From Bifidobacterium callimiconis (lineage in GTDB: Bacteria > Actinomycetota > Actinomycetes > Actinomycetales > Bifidobacteriaceae), in contig NZ_QXGJ01000002.1 in assembly GCF_003952005.1 (NCBI RefSeq), positions 62,001 through 126,000 of the forward strand: a DNA stretch of 64,000 bases, read 5' to 3'. This document shows, in pieces, positions 44,347 through 57,218 of the stretch. The translations under genes and the position numbers were made by a program. The notes under the pieces were generated by a model. That model was not told the origin of the DNA. It searched no databases and worked only from the letters and a program-made list of their open reading frames with translations. Each line of letters opens with the position of its first letter. Within the stretch, counting starts at the first letter, position 1.

Positions 44347-46635
44347 ATGCCGAAGTTCTCCCCCATCCCCGCCAACCCGGTCGTCGAACACGGCGAAGGC
44401 GTCACGGCCGACGGCACGCGCATCCGCACCGTATATATGGAGCAGACGGCTGCGAACATGGCGTTCGCCCTGGTGATCCCCGGCGACGACATGCCACGCA
44501 TCGTGCACTGGGGCCGCCCGATGCCCGCCGCCGGGCGCGACGCCGCGCTGCTGCACGCCTACGCTGCGTTAAAGCCGCAGCGCGTGTCCGGCGCGCTCGA
44601 CGAGACCGCATGGCCGAGCGTGCTGCCCACGCAGGCGGAATCGTGGATCGGCGAACCGCGGTTCGTGGTGCGTCGTGGTGACGTGGAACTGTTCTGTGGG
44701 TTCACGGTGACCGATGTGACCGCCGACGTAATCGACGACGTGCCGTCCGTGACGGTGAGCGCCGAGGATGCCGAGCAGGGTGTGCGTGTGCTGTGGACCG
44801 CCGAACTCGAGCAGGGCGGTCTGATCCGCCAGCGTGTCACCGTGCACAACCTGTTCGGCGCCGACGCCGCGCCACTGGAGATCGGCAAGGTGGAGCTCGG
44901 CTTTGCGCTGCCGGCGAGCGCCACGGAGATCCTCACCACCACCGGCCATCATCTGCGTGAGCGTTCCCCGCAGCGTCAGCCGCTGACGATCGGCCGGTTC
45001 GAGAAGAACTCGCTGACCGGCCGTCCCGACTTCGACGCATCGCTGCTGCTGACCGCCGGCGTGCCCGGCTTCGGTTTCGAACATGGCGAGGCGTACGCGG
45101 TGCACGTGGGTTGGAGCGGCAACTCCTGCCTGTCCGCCGAACGACTGCCGTACACGACGGGTGTGATCGGCGGCGGCGAACTGCTGTTCGGCGGCGAGAT
45201 CGAACTGGACGGCGCCGACAGCACCGACAGCGAGGCCGCATACACCACGCCGTGGGTGTACGGTTCGTTCGGCGACGGTCTCAACGAGATCGCGGCCCGC
45301 TTCCACGATCATCTGCGCCGACTGCACCCGAACCTGAGCGCCAAGCCGCGTCCGGTGATCCTCAACACGTGGGAGGCCGTGTACTTCAACCATGACTTCG
45401 ACACGTTGAAGGCGCTCGCCGACAAGGCCGTCGAAGTAGGCGTGGAGCGCTTCGTGGTGGACGACGGATGGTTCGGCTCCCGCCGCGACGACACGTCCGG
45501 TCTGGGTGACTGGCAGATCGCGCAGGAGGTATGGCCGGACGGGCCGAAGAGTCTTAAGGCGCTCGCCGATTACGTGCATGGCGTGGGTCTGGAGTTCGGC
45601 CTGTGGTTCGAGCCGGAGATGGTGAACCCGGATTCGGATGTGGCGCGCGCCCACCCGGAGTGGATCCTCTCCCCCACGACCGGCCGTCTGCCGATGCAGG
45701 GCCGCAGCCAGCAGGTGCTGGATCTGACCAACCCGGATGCCGCCGCATACATCTTCGACTGCATCGATTCGCTGGTGGGCGAGCTGGGCATCGATTACAT
45801 CAAGTGGGATCACAACAAGCTGGTCACCGAGGCGGGCAGCCGGTTCAGCGGCCGTCCTGCCGTGCACGCGCAGACCGAGGCCGTGTATGGCATCTGGCGC
45901 AGGCTCAAGGAGAATCATCCGGGGCTGGAGATCGAGAGCTGCTCGTCGGGCGGCGGCCGTGTGGATCTGGGCATTCTCGAGTACGCGGATCGCATCTGGG
46001 CGTCGGATTGCGTGGATCCGGTGGAGCGTGCCGACATCCAGCGTTACACGTCGCTGCTGGTGCCGCCGGAGATGATCGGCGAGCATGTGGGTGATTCGCC
46101 CGCGCATTCGACGCGCCGCGCCACGAGCCAGGAGATGCGCATGGCCATGGCGTTCTTCGGCCATCTGGGTGTGGAGTGGAATCTGCTCAAGCAGCCGCAG
46201 GAGAACCTTGATCTGCTGGCCGAGTGGATCGCCGAGTTCAAGAAGCATCGCGAATGGTTCGCGATCGACACGATGGTGCACACGGACTCGCCGGATCCGG
46301 CGGTGCGCGTGGACGGCGTGGTCAAGCCGGACCGTTCGGCGGCGATCTACCGGTTCACGCAGCTGACCACGTCGGCCACGTATCCGGCGGCGCCGGTGCG
46401 TCTGCCGGGACTGAAGTCGGATGCGAACTATCTGATCCAGCCGGTTCCGGTGAGTCTGGACGTCGAGGGCGCCACGTCGCCGGCCCGCGAGACGATCGGC
46501 AACGGTCAGTCGGCGCTCGGCTGGTGGACGGCCGACGGCACGGTGATGAATGGCGCGCAGCTGGCCTCCTATGGTCTGCGCATGCCGAGTCTGCACCCGG
46601 CCAACGCCGTCCTCTTCTGGGCCATCGAGGTCTGA
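44347..46635 (+). CDS. Alpha-galactosidase, GH36
   Basis: 762-residue cytoplasmic GH36 enzyme: N-terminal beta-supersandwich, then a TIM barrel with LNTWEAVYFNHD, VVDDGWFG, LWFEPEMVNPDS, nucleophile D488 in YIKWD488HNK and acid/base D554 in WASD554C. It hydrolyses alpha-1,6-galactosides such as melibiose and raffinose. The second ATG of ATGATG is chosen because GAGG is then five bases upstream; 44344 is possible. It is convergent with a ROK repressor gene, which may regulate it. Confidence 0.92.
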   Translation: MPKFSPIPANPVVEHGEGVTADGTRIRTVYMEQTAANMAFALVIPGDDMPRIVHWGRPMPAAGRDAALLHAYAALKPQRVSGALDETAWPSVLPTQAESWIGEPRFVVRRGDVELFCGFTVTDVTADVIDDVPSVTVSAEDAEQGVRVLWTAELEQGGLIRQRVTVHNLFGADAAPLEIGKVELGFALPASATEILTTTGHHLRERSPQRQPLTIGRFEKNSLTGRPDFDASLLLTAGVPGFGFEHGEAYAVHVGWSGNSCLSAERLPYTTGVIGGGELLFGGEIELDGADSTDSEAAYTTPWVYGSFGDGLNEIAARFHDHLRRLHPNLSAKPRPVILNTWEAVYFNHDFDTLKALADKAVEVGVERFVVDDGWFGSRRDDTSGLGDWQIAQEVWPDGPKSLKALADYVHGVGLEFGLWFEPEMVNPDSDVARAHPEWILSPTTGRLPMQGRSQQVLDLTNPDAAAYIFDCIDSLVGELGIDYIKWDHNKLVTEAGSRFSGRPAVHAQTEAVYGIWRRLKENHPGLEIESCSSGGGRVDLGILEYADRIWASDCVDPVERADIQRYTSLLVPPEMIGEHVGDSPAHSTRRATSQEMRMAMAFFGHLGVEWNLLKQPQENLDLLAEWIAEFKKHREWFAIDTMVHTDSPDPAVRVDGVVKPDRSAAIYRFTQLTTSATYPAAPVRLPGLKSDANYLIQPVPVSLDVEGATSPARETIGNGQSALGWWTADGTVMNGAQLASYGLRMPSLHPANAVLFWAIEV

Positions 46636-46645
46636 GTCCTCGCGT

Positions 46646-46694
46646 TCCCCCTCCTAGGGAGGGGGATGTCACACACCATGTGACAGAGGGAGGG
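46646..46694 (+). repeat. Type-2 two-hairpin repeat
   Basis: CCCCCTCC-TA-GGGAGGGGG then ATGTCACACACCATGTGACA and GAGGGAGGG, between two convergent genes; could serve as a bidirectional 3' end. Confidence 0.65.
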
Positions 46695-46733
46695 ATCCCA
46701 GAGCAGCCAGCCCCGACATCCCCCACGAACCTC

Positions 46734-47975
46734 CTACTCCCCCAGCACATACCGCCGAATGGCGCAGGCGGCCGCCCCCTGCGCCCACCGTTCCCAGTCG
46801 GAGCCAAGGATCTCGAACGGCACCGTCGCCGCCCGGCTGGGACGGTATTCGGCGATGCCCTGACGCACCGATTCAATCTCCATGCCGGCCACGTACGCGG
46901 ATTCGCCGGCCACGAACACCTTGAGCGGCATGGTCAGGTTGGCCACTAGTCCGATCATCACACCAAGCCGGTAGCATTCGCGCATAAGCAGCTGCTTGGC
47001 TTGTGGCACACCGTTTTGCGCGTCCCGCACGTAATCGTCAAATGATTTGACCGTGCCCATGATCTGCGAATACTCGTCAGCAAGCGAATCGTTGGTCAGG
47101 CACTGCGCACAACCCCGATGCCCGCACCCGCGGAAGCATCGCGGACCGTCGGGATCGATGAGCAGGTGGCCGGCCAGACCGAACGTCTTGTCGGCGTGAT
47201 CCACCACTTTGCCATCCTCCACCAGACCGTAGCCGATACCGGTACCGATGGTGAGTAGCGCGAAACGCGGCAGTCCCACGCCGGCGCCAAACCAGTGCTC
47301 ATACATGAGCAGCGCATCCAGATCGTTGTTCGTCACCGTGTCGAGTCCGGTGGCGGCGCGCACCATGGCGGACAGGTCGCACGGCTCGATCCATGAAAGG
47401 AACGTCGCCTCATCCACCACGCCGTCGGTGATGTGCGCACCGATGCCCAGACCGACCATGCATGGTTCGGACAGTCCGAGCCCGCGCGCATCGGCACGGC
47501 ACTCCTCGACCAGTCGTGCGACGGCGTCAGACACACCGGCCGGCGTGCGATCGGCGAACTCCGTCACATGTGATCCGGCACCGTCGGGCAGCCGGCATTG
47601 CGCGTCGACCAGTACCGCCGTGGCGCTGTCGCCGCGAATCTTCACGCCCACGAAGGTGCGCGCGTCGGCATTCGCCACCAGTGCGGACTGCGGGCGACCG
47701 CGCTCGCCGGTGCGCTTTCGCGGCTCGAACCCGTACGGCAGGTGTCCGGTCGACGTGTCGTCGTCGCCGGTCTCCCGCACCACGCCGAGATACATGAGGT
47801 CGGCGATGATGCGCGAGACGGTGCCGGCCGACAGATCATGCATCTGCGCAAGCGTGGTGCGGGCGATCGGCCCGTATTCGAGAATGTCCGCGGCGATTCT
47901 GCGCATGGCCGGCGAACCGTCGAACCATTGTGCGGCACGGTCGCCGTGCGTCATTTCGTCGTCATGGTCGGTCAT
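46734..47975 (-). CDS. ROK-family transcriptional repressor
   Basis: 413 residues: a winged helix-turn-helix at ~20-70 (ILEYGPIARTTLAQMHDLSAGTVSRIIADL) followed by a ROK sugar-kinase-like domain with the zinc motif C-F-R-G-C-G-H-R-G-C-A-Q-C and the phosphate loop GTGIGYGL. GGAGCG precedes the ATG. NagC/XylR-type regulators of this kind respond to sugars; regulation of the convergent alpha-galactosidase is possible but unproven. Confidence 0.88.
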   Translation of the reverse strand: MTDHDDEMTHGDRAAQWFDGSPAMRRIAADILEYGPIARTTLAQMHDLSAGTVSRIIADLMYLGVVRETGDDDTSTGHLPYGFEPRKRTGERGRPQSALVANADARTFVGVKIRGDSATAVLVDAQCRLPDGAGSHVTEFADRTPAGVSDAVARLVEECRADARGLGLSEPCMVGLGIGAHITDGVVDEATFLSWIEPCDLSAMVRAATGLDTVTNNDLDALLMYEHWFGAGVGLPRFALLTIGTGIGYGLVEDGKVVDHADKTFGLAGHLLIDPDGPRCFRGCGHRGCAQCLTNDSLADEYSQIMGTVKSFDDYVRDAQNGVPQAKQLLMRECYRLGVMIGLVANLTMPLKVFVAGESAYVAGMEIESVRQGIAEYRPSRAATVPFEILGSDWERWAQGAAACAIRRYVLGE

Positions 47976-48028
47976 GTGTCGCTCCCTTCATGGTGTTTTC
48001 GCCGGGTCGCTCACCCTCGATCATGTTC

Positions 48029-50797
<2,769 letters not shown>

Positions 50798-50852
50798 CTA
50801 TGGGAGTCCCGCCCGGCAGGAAGCGCCAGGGAACATTACGCCGGACCGGCAC

Positions 50853-53800
50853 CTACGCGCTCAGCGAGCGCAGGAACTGCAGCTGAATGGCGTCCATGCC
50901 GTCACCGTCGTCGGTCATACGGGCGGCGGCCATCGACAGCGTGCGAGCCGGCACGAACAGCGCGTTGTCCACGCTCACGCGGGCCGCGTCGCGCACGATC
51001 GTCGCCACTTCGCTCTCCGGCCATACGGGCATCTCATGCTCGTGCAGCACGGTCTTCGCCTCCTGAACGGTATGAGGCACGGCGATGCACTGCGAGCGCG
51101 CACGGGAGAACAGCTCGTTGAGTTCGGAATCGATCGGTCCCATGGCGCCCGGGGCGATGTGGTTGCTCATCAGGTACGCGGCGGCAGCGATGTCGAAGTC
51201 GTCGCGCATCCACTCCGCGTAGGCCAGACGGTAGTAGGCGAATGCGGCGTCGTCACGGTCGAGCGACACGCGCAGCGCGTTCAGGCATGCGGCGCGCGCC
51301 GAATCCCAGTCCTGCGTGTTGGCCAGCTGGATGGCGAGCCTCAGATGCGACAACGGGTAGGCGGGCGCATAGGCCACCATGGCGTTGAGGTGCGGCAGCG
51401 CCTTGTCCGGTCCGAAAAGCTGGGCGAGCACGTCGGCGAGTTCCATATGCGCGTAGAACAGGTTGTCCGGAATCAGCACGGTCTTCTCGTCAGGCGTGGC
51501 GAACAGACGGTTGTAGACCACGCGTTCGGCATACGAGTTGAAGTACCTGGGCACGCCGCCGGTGGAGGCGAACAGTTTGTCGAGATGGTCCACTGCCGCT
51601 TCGGCGATCTCCACGGCCTTCTGCGTTTCGCCGCCGAAGAGCATGTCGCGGGCCTTGAGCCGTTCGGCGTCAAGCCGATCCGCGAGCCCGAAATCAGGTT
51701 CGGGAGTGTCGAGCCCATCGATGATCGCACTGGTCACGTCGCCGGCCACGTCGTTGAGCTCGGGATCGCCGATACGGTGAATGACATCCATGGCACGATG
51801 TGCGCGTTCCACGGACGAGAGCGAATCATCGAGCACCAGCCGGTGGAAATGGTTGATCGCACGCTGCAGCACGTCCACGCGCTGAATGGACAGGTCGAGC
51901 GTATCCCTCGCACCAAGCACTCTGGCCACGGGCGCGGGGAACCGCTGTTCGCTTAGTTCCGGCGCCTCCTGTGCGCCGGTCGGCGAGTACATGGCGTCAC
52001 GCAGATCGAATTCGGCGTCGATCGGCTTGAGCCCGTCGTTGCCGTCCACGTCCATGGTGGCGTTGAACGCGCGGTACAGGTGCTGTGGACGGGCGAGGCC
52101 CTCCTCGCCGATCATGGTGAGGAAGCGCTCGCGGGTGAAGGTGACGGTCACGAGGTTGCGTACGGTGGGGTTCTTGCGCAGCGCGGCGATCGGGTCGTCG
52201 GGGTCGGTGGTGTCGTCGCTCTGATCGGTGTCGCCCATGTCGAACGGGTCGTCGGTGTCCTTGGCGTCGTCGAGCGTGTTGCTGGCGTCGTCGTCATCGG
52301 AGCCGGCAGGCATGGAGAAGGCCATGGCGTCAATGTCCACGCCCTTCATGAGGTTTTCGAACTCGCGGTCCACGGATTCGTCGTTGGCGGCTGCGGATGA
52401 CGTAGATGAATCGGCGTTCCCGGTCTCCCCCACGCCCGTATCGTCGGCCGACGCCGACGCCGTTTCGGTCGGGGGCGTGTCGACTTCGGGCGGGGCCAGT
52501 TGGCGTGCGGCGCTGCCGTGCACGTCGCCGTCCTTCGGATCGGCTTTGGTCACGCCGCCGATCGTGCCACCGGAGCGCATGTCCTCGAACATGTGCAGAG
52601 CTTCGCTCATCAGGGAGGAGATCGCCGAGTTCTGTTCGGCCACGGCCTCTTCCAGGCCGATGGAGTCCACGTGCAGTGACACGCGTTCCACGTGGTCGTC
52701 CACGCCGAAGGCGAGCGCGGCGAGCATGAGTCCGACGCGCAGATTGTAGTCGGCGGAGAGTGCGGCCCTGTCGGACTGGCTCAGGTCCACCCAGGTGCGC
52801 CGCTGTTCGTCGTAGCGGTTGGTGGGCATCATCGAGGTGCCGGCGGTGGTGAAGCCGATGGCCACGTTGCCGTCCTGCAGGCTGGCACGGAATTCGACGT
52901 CGAACCGGTAGGGCAGGCGAAGTCGGCGTACCAGTGAGGAGAAGGTCTGGCGGTATACCCATTCCGATCCGTTCGCGTCCCGCACCGTGGCGTGCGCCGT
53001 CGGACGGTCGGATGGCGCCGCCACGGGATCAGGGAATTCGGTGGCGGTTTCGACGGCGGCCTCGCGCGCGGCTTCGACCATGGCGGCGAGCGCGGCGGTG
53101 CCGTCGTCGTGCACGGGGTCGAATCGTTCGTTGGGGTCGTCTTCGATGTCGAGCGCGGTGATGGCGGGGTTGGTCAGCAGGGCCCAGTCGAGCTGTGACG
53201 CCTGGGCGCGGGTGACGGTGTCCTCGGTGGGGTATGCGCCGAGTCGGGCGTTGCGCTCGAGCCACATGCTTACGGCGGCGAACCGGTTGAGGTTGCCTTC
53301 GATGCGCAGCGAGGCGAGCGCCGCGGGGAATTCAAGTCCGGAATCCCAGCCGAAGAAGTAGCCGCCCGAATACGGCGACGTGTAGAGGTGCAATGGTTCG
53401 GCGCCGTGTACGGCCTCGAGTCCTTCGATCTGGTCGAGTGCGCCGGCTTCGTTCATCAGGTCGGCGAAGAGGTCTTCAAGCCCGGAGACGCGCATGCCGT
53501 GGGCGCGGGCCTGCAGCGTGTCCTTGACGCTGCGTCGGATTGCGCCGATGGGCGCTTCGCGGCGCAGTCGGCGGAAGATGTTGCCCGAACCGAATCCGAT
53601 CATGAATCCGTTGACGCGTGGCAGGAAGTAGACGGCGAAGAACGCGATGGCCATGGCGTCTCGGTATTCGAGGTCGGCGCGCAGTTCCACGGGCAGGTCG
53701 GCGCGCAACTGTTCGAGCGTGTACCGGTTGTCGGATTTGAGCCATGAGGCCAGCCACATCATGTCGCCGTCGTCGCCGCGGCCGACGATGCCGCCCTGCA

Positions 53801-54392
53801 GCACGGTCATGGTGTCATCGTCGACGGTGCCGTTCGATCCGGGGCGGTCGGCGCCGTCGAGTCGGCTGGCCGACACGTGGATTTCGTTCTCCTTGGCGAA
53901 CAGGAACACGGGATTGTCCCGCTGCGTGTCGGGGTTGATGTCGGGACCTGCGAAAATGCGTCCCTTGTTGTCGACGAAGGCGATCGGCGTGCAATGGTTG
54001 CGGTCGGTGAACACGGCCAGGGAGAATCCACGACCATGCGACTGCGGGAACTGTGCCCAGCCGACGGAGAGGCCGTCGGGCACTCCCGGGATGCCGGTCA
54101 GCAGGCGTCGATTGACAAGCGGACTGATTCGTCTGGCGTGTGCGGCGAGCTCGCGCAGCATGTCGCCGTTGATGCCATGGACGGCGTTCATGCCAAGAGT
54201 ATCCGCATGCTGATTCGTGTCGGCACCGGGTTCGAACGTGTCGTCGGCACTGTTGCCGCCGGTTTTGCCCGCACCGAATCGTGATGTCAGCGTTTCCAAT
54301 TCCCCCAACGCCCGGTGCAGCATCCGCCCGTATCGAGAACGTTTGCGACCATTGTTACGCCGGTTGGAGGATGAAGTAGACATACCGTTCAT
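50853..54392 (-). CDS. Very large conserved-type hypothetical protein
   Basis: 1179 residues; no catalytic family recognised. Residues ~50-600 are a globular region (GRGFSLAVFTDRNHCTPIAFVD, YLFAVYFLPRVNGF-like hydrophobic blocks, YSGGYFFGWDSGLEFPAALASL). ~660-780 is a low-complexity Asp/Ser/Thr-rich linker (SDDDDASNTLDDAKDTDD). ~860-1150 is helical with tetratricopeptide-like spacing (AHMELADVLAQLFGPDKALPHLN.. AAFAYYRLAYAEW). Start at 54392 has GAGGA upstream; 54413 lacks a site. It is divergent from a membrane-protein gene with only 67 bp between. Possibly a scaffold or regulatory protein; function unknown. Confidence 0.8.
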   Translation of the reverse strand: MNGMSTSSSNRRNNGRKRSRYGRMLHRALGELETLTSRFGAGKTGGNSADDTFEPGADTNQHADTLGMNAVHGINGDMLRELAAHARRISPLVNRRLLTGIPGVPDGLSVGWAQFPQSHGRGFSLAVFTDRNHCTPIAFVDNKGRIFAGPDINPDTQRDNPVFLFAKENEIHVSASRLDGADRPGSNGTVDDDTMTVLQGGIVGRGDDGDMMWLASWLKSDNRYTLEQLRADLPVELRADLEYRDAMAIAFFAVYFLPRVNGFMIGFGSGNIFRRLRREAPIGAIRRSVKDTLQARAHGMRVSGLEDLFADLMNEAGALDQIEGLEAVHGAEPLHLYTSPYSGGYFFGWDSGLEFPAALASLRIEGNLNRFAAVSMWLERNARLGAYPTEDTVTRAQASQLDWALLTNPAITALDIEDDPNERFDPVHDDGTAALAAMVEAAREAAVETATEFPDPVAAPSDRPTAHATVRDANGSEWVYRQTFSSLVRRLRLPYRFDVEFRASLQDGNVAIGFTTAGTSMMPTNRYDEQRRTWVDLSQSDRAALSADYNLRVGLMLAALAFGVDDHVERVSLHVDSIGLEEAVAEQNSAISSLMSEALHMFEDMRSGGTIGGVTKADPKDGDVHGSAARQLAPPEVDTPPTETASASADDTGVGETGNADSSTSSAAANDESVDREFENLMKGVDIDAMAFSMPAGSDDDDASNTLDDAKDTDDPFDMGDTDQSDDTTDPDDPIAALRKNPTVRNLVTVTFTRERFLTMIGEEGLARPQHLYRAFNATMDVDGNDGLKPIDAEFDLRDAMYSPTGAQEAPELSEQRFPAPVARVLGARDTLDLSIQRVDVLQRAINHFHRLVLDDSLSSVERAHRAMDVIHRIGDPELNDVAGDVTSAIIDGLDTPEPDFGLADRLDAERLKARDMLFGGETQKAVEIAEAAVDHLDKLFASTGGVPRYFNSYAERVVYNRLFATPDEKTVLIPDNLFYAHMELADVLAQLFGPDKALPHLNAMVAYAPAYPLSHLRLAIQLANTQDWDSARAACLNALRVSLDRDDAAFAYYRLAYAEWMRDDFDIAAAAYLMSNHIAPGAMGPIDSELNELFSRARSQCIAVPHTVQEAKTVLHEHEMPVWPESEVATIVRDAARVSVDNALFVPARTLSMAAARMTDDGDGMDAIQLQFLRSLSA

Positions 54393-54447
54393 TGTCACAA
54401 TCCTCACCGACATAGACCGCGTTTCATGCCTTCAGAGAACAGTCTCC

Positions 54448-54453
54448 TACAAT
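54448..54453 (+). promoter_or_regulatory. -10 element for a leaderless gene
   Basis: TACAAT with its last base six bases before the GTG start at 54460, placing the transcription start at the start codon. Confidence 0.5.
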
Positions 54454-54459
54454 GGGCGT

Positions 54460-56793
54460 GTGACTTGCCGTACCTCCTCCCCTGCCGGGACGCATGCCAG
54501 TGTCGTGCGTCGTCTGGCACGCCATCGCATCGGCCTGCTGGCCGCGGCGATCATCATTCTGATCGAGATCACGTTGGGCAATATGCCGTTCTGGACGTCA
54601 CTCGGCACTCCCACGCCCACCGCCGTGAACAACGCCCATGTCACGCTTGGCGACGGACTGGTCGAAAGCGGCGACGGCGTATTGCGCGTCGTCGATCCGA
54701 CGGCGGCATACATCGACGTGACCGTGAACGATCAGCCGGTGCGATACATACGGTACGACTTCGGCGGCGGCTCCCCCCGGAAGGCGGACATCCGCGGCAA
54801 GGAGGCCAAGTTCTCATGGAATCCGAGGATCCGTCTGGATGCCGGCAGCGGCGCCGATACCGGCAGCAACGCGGACGCGGCCGATGCGGGCACTTCTAAT
54901 GCCGTCGACTGGCATACCGGCCGTGTGGTCGGCGTCAGCCATGGGGTCAAGGCCACTCATGTGATACGCAACCGCGCCTATGACGGCGATGTGGTTCGTC
55001 TTCGTCTGTGGATCCAGGAGTCCTACGACACGCAGTTTGCGTTCCACCGGATCGTTGTCAATGCGCATCCCACGTTCCGCATCAGTCCCGTACGAGTGCT
55101 GGTCATGGCGGCGGTGGCGGCGATCCTGATCGCTCTGCGACCCCGGTCGCGGCTGTATTCCATGACACTGGATACGCGGGACCGTCGGCAGCGTCTGTCG
55201 CTCGTCACGGCGGTAGTGCCGTTCCTGATCGCGTTCGGGTTCACGATCTGGTCGGGCATCAATCAGGGGCCGCAGGTCTTCCACCGTCCGTTCGCGTACA
55301 CCTATGACATGGATCAGTATGCCCGTCTGGGTGATGCGTTGCTGCATGGCCGTCCCTGGCTGGACCTGCCAGTGCCGCAGGCGATCATGAATGCCGCCGA
55401 CCCTTATGACGTGGCGTTTCATGAGCGGCTGCTCGCCACCGGCACGAACGAGGTGTACTGGGATCACGCGTATTTCAATGGCCACTGGTATTCGTATTTC
55501 GGCGTGGTGCCGGCACTGCTGCTGTTCGTGCCGTTTCAGGCGATCACGTCGCTGTGGGTCGACGGTGGCGCGTGGCTGCCTGCCTCGGTGGCGACGGTCG
55601 CGTTCCTGATCGGTTTTCTGGTGTTCGGGCTGCTGCTGGTGGTGCGCCTGTTCACCCGGTTCTTCCCCACGGTGAGTGTCGGATCCACGGTGTTGGCGAT
55701 GATCACGTTCGCCTGCGGCTCGAACGCATGGGTGCTGTGGATGCGGCCGTCGTTCTATGAGATTCCCACGGCGTCCGCGCTGATGTTCACGATGATGGGT
55801 CTATGGTTCTGGCTTGGCGCGCGACGCGGCGGCGGGGCCGATGACGGGAACGGCGGGTATCGGCTGTCGCGGGCGCACATCGCCGCGGGTTCGCTGTGTA
55901 TGGCGCTCACGTTGGGCTGCCGTATGACGTTCATCTTCTGCGCGCTGTTCTTCCTGCCGGTCTTCGCCGACGAGATCCGTTCGGGACTCGTGCTGCGTCC
56001 GATCGGCATGCTGCTGCCGCGCCGGTGGCGGATGGGTGTATGGAAGACGCAGGCGCGCGGGCATCGACTGCCTCCGCACGTGTTCGCCTCGTGGCGCAAC
56101 GATCTGGCGGCGCTGCTGCCGGCGGTCGCGGTGTTCGCCGGACTGTTGTGGTACAACCTGTGGCGGTTCGGATCGCTGCTGGATTTCGGCAATGACTATC
56201 AGTTCACGGTGGTGGATCTGACCCGATACCGGGAACCGTTGGTGGTGTTGCCGCAGATCGTGGGCTACTACCTGTTCCAGCCGCCACGGCTGACGGGAAC
56301 GTTCCCGTGGCTGACGGTGCCGTATACGCCGGTGACGCCGTGGCAGTATCATGAGCGGATCATCGGCGGCCTGTTCTGGATGATTCCGGTCTGTCTGCTG
56401 GTGTTTCTGATGCCGCCCATGCGTCATGCGCTGCGTCGTCATCGCGCGTGGGGTCTGGCCTGCACGTCGGTGATGCTGGGCGTGTTCGAACTGCTGTTCG
56501 TCAGCTATAAGGGCGGTATGGACTGGCGGTATGCCTGTGATTTTTCGTGGCTGTTCACACTGCCGGGAATCCTGATGATCCCGATCATGATGGAGTGGGC
56601 GCGCACCCGCATGATGCTCACGTCCGTGGGGATTACGCGTACGGCCCGGACGGCCCGCGCCGCGGTGATCGTACTGGTGTTGTGGACGTTGTTCATGACG
56701 GTGGCCAGCTCGTTCATGACCGGCCGCGCCAGCCCGCTGATCTCCAGCAATCCGGTGGTGTTCTACACCGTCCAATCCTGGTTCGTCTGGTGA
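54460..56793 (+). CDS. Polytopic membrane protein, glycosyltransferase-like
   Basis: 777 residues from GTG 54460. One N-terminal membrane helix, an extracytoplasmic beta-rich domain (~50-210, VTLGDGLVESGDGVLRVVD.. AFHRIVVNAHPTF), then about ten further helices with the luminal loop DMDQYARLGDALLHGRPWLDLPVPQ, reminiscent of GT-C mannosyl/arabinosyltransferase-type proteins. Family not certain. No Shine-Dalgarno is visible; the -10 spacing implies a leaderless mRNA. The ORF extends upstream to 54217 but that would overlap the divergent gene and pass through the promoter. The stop is fused to a type-1 palindrome. Confidence 0.75.
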   Translation: MTCRTSSPAGTHASVVRRLARHRIGLLAAAIIILIEITLGNMPFWTSLGTPTPTAVNNAHVTLGDGLVESGDGVLRVVDPTAAYIDVTVNDQPVRYIRYDFGGGSPRKADIRGKEAKFSWNPRIRLDAGSGADTGSNADAADAGTSNAVDWHTGRVVGVSHGVKATHVIRNRAYDGDVVRLRLWIQESYDTQFAFHRIVVNAHPTFRISPVRVLVMAAVAAILIALRPRSRLYSMTLDTRDRRQRLSLVTAVVPFLIAFGFTIWSGINQGPQVFHRPFAYTYDMDQYARLGDALLHGRPWLDLPVPQAIMNAADPYDVAFHERLLATGTNEVYWDHAYFNGHWYSYFGVVPALLLFVPFQAITSLWVDGGAWLPASVATVAFLIGFLVFGLLLVVRLFTRFFPTVSVGSTVLAMITFACGSNAWVLWMRPSFYEIPTASALMFTMMGLWFWLGARRGGGADDGNGGYRLSRAHIAAGSLCMALTLGCRMTFIFCALFFLPVFADEIRSGLVLRPIGMLLPRRWRMGVWKTQARGHRLPPHVFASWRNDLAALLPAVAVFAGLLWYNLWRFGSLLDFGNDYQFTVVDLTRYREPLVVLPQIVGYYLFQPPRLTGTFPWLTVPYTPVTPWQYHERIIGGLFWMIPVCLLVFLMPPMRHALRRHRAWGLACTSVMLGVFELLFVSYKGGMDWRYACDFSWLFTLPGILMIPIMMEWARTRMMLTSVGITRTARTARAAVIVLVLWTLFMTVASSFMTGRASPLISSNPVVFYTVQSWFVW

Positions 56794-56898
56794 TTTGTCG
56801 TCGTCACGGAGTGTCCCCGGCGTTGCGGAAGACTCGACGTACCGTTGTACGCCTTCACGTCCCGCGCCTTGGGGACACACGCGTGACGACGACAAATC
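56792..56898. repeat. Type-1 long palindromic element (copy B)
   Basis: Perfect 17-bp outer arms (GATTTGTCGTCGTCACG at 56792-56808, complement at 56882-56898) around a 73-bp core with inner GTGTCCCC/GGGGACAC. The core has the same length and conserved words as copy A at 3111-3217. The left arm overlaps the stop codon of the preceding gene. Confidence 0.78.
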
Positions 56899-56958
56899 GC
56901 ACTGTGATGGGCTGCATTTCGCGCGATGGTCTGAACGATATTGGCGGGGTCTGGGCGA

Positions 56959-57078
56959 CCCTCCCTCAGTCCGACCTGCGGTCGGCCAGCTCCCTCCCTC
57001 GGAGGGAGCACATGCCCATACCCCTGCGTGCTCCCTCCGAGGGAGGGAGCTGTCACGCCCCGCGTGACTGAGGGAGGG
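56959..57078. repeat. Inverted pair of type-2 repeats
   Basis: Inverted copy at ~56959-57010 (CCCTCCCTCAGTCCGAC.. CTCCCTC) and direct copy at ~57029-57078 (GCTCCCTCCGAGGGAGGGAG.. GACTGAGGGAGGG). Confidence 0.7.
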
Positions 57079-57111
57079 CTCCCCACGCAACACAGCGAAT
57101 CTTATGTCTCC

Positions 57112-57211
57112 AAAGTAAAAAATCCGCGCCACGCGTGTGGCCTCAAGGCGCGGAAGACGCAGGCGTACGAAGGTACGTCAAGTCTTCCGCAACGCCGAGG
57201 ACCTTATGCTC
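57112..57211 (-). repeat. Type-1 palindromic element, arm-truncated (copy C)
   Basis: Minus-strand core GGCGTTGCGGAAGAC..GACGTACCTTCGTACGCC.. GCGCCTTGAGG with inner GGAAGAC/GTCTTCC arms. One outer arm is missing. Its 33-bp leading end (57112-57144) is exactly repeated at the start of copy D (57213-57245), indicating tandem duplication. Confidence 0.65.
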
Positions 57212-57218
57212 AAAAGTA

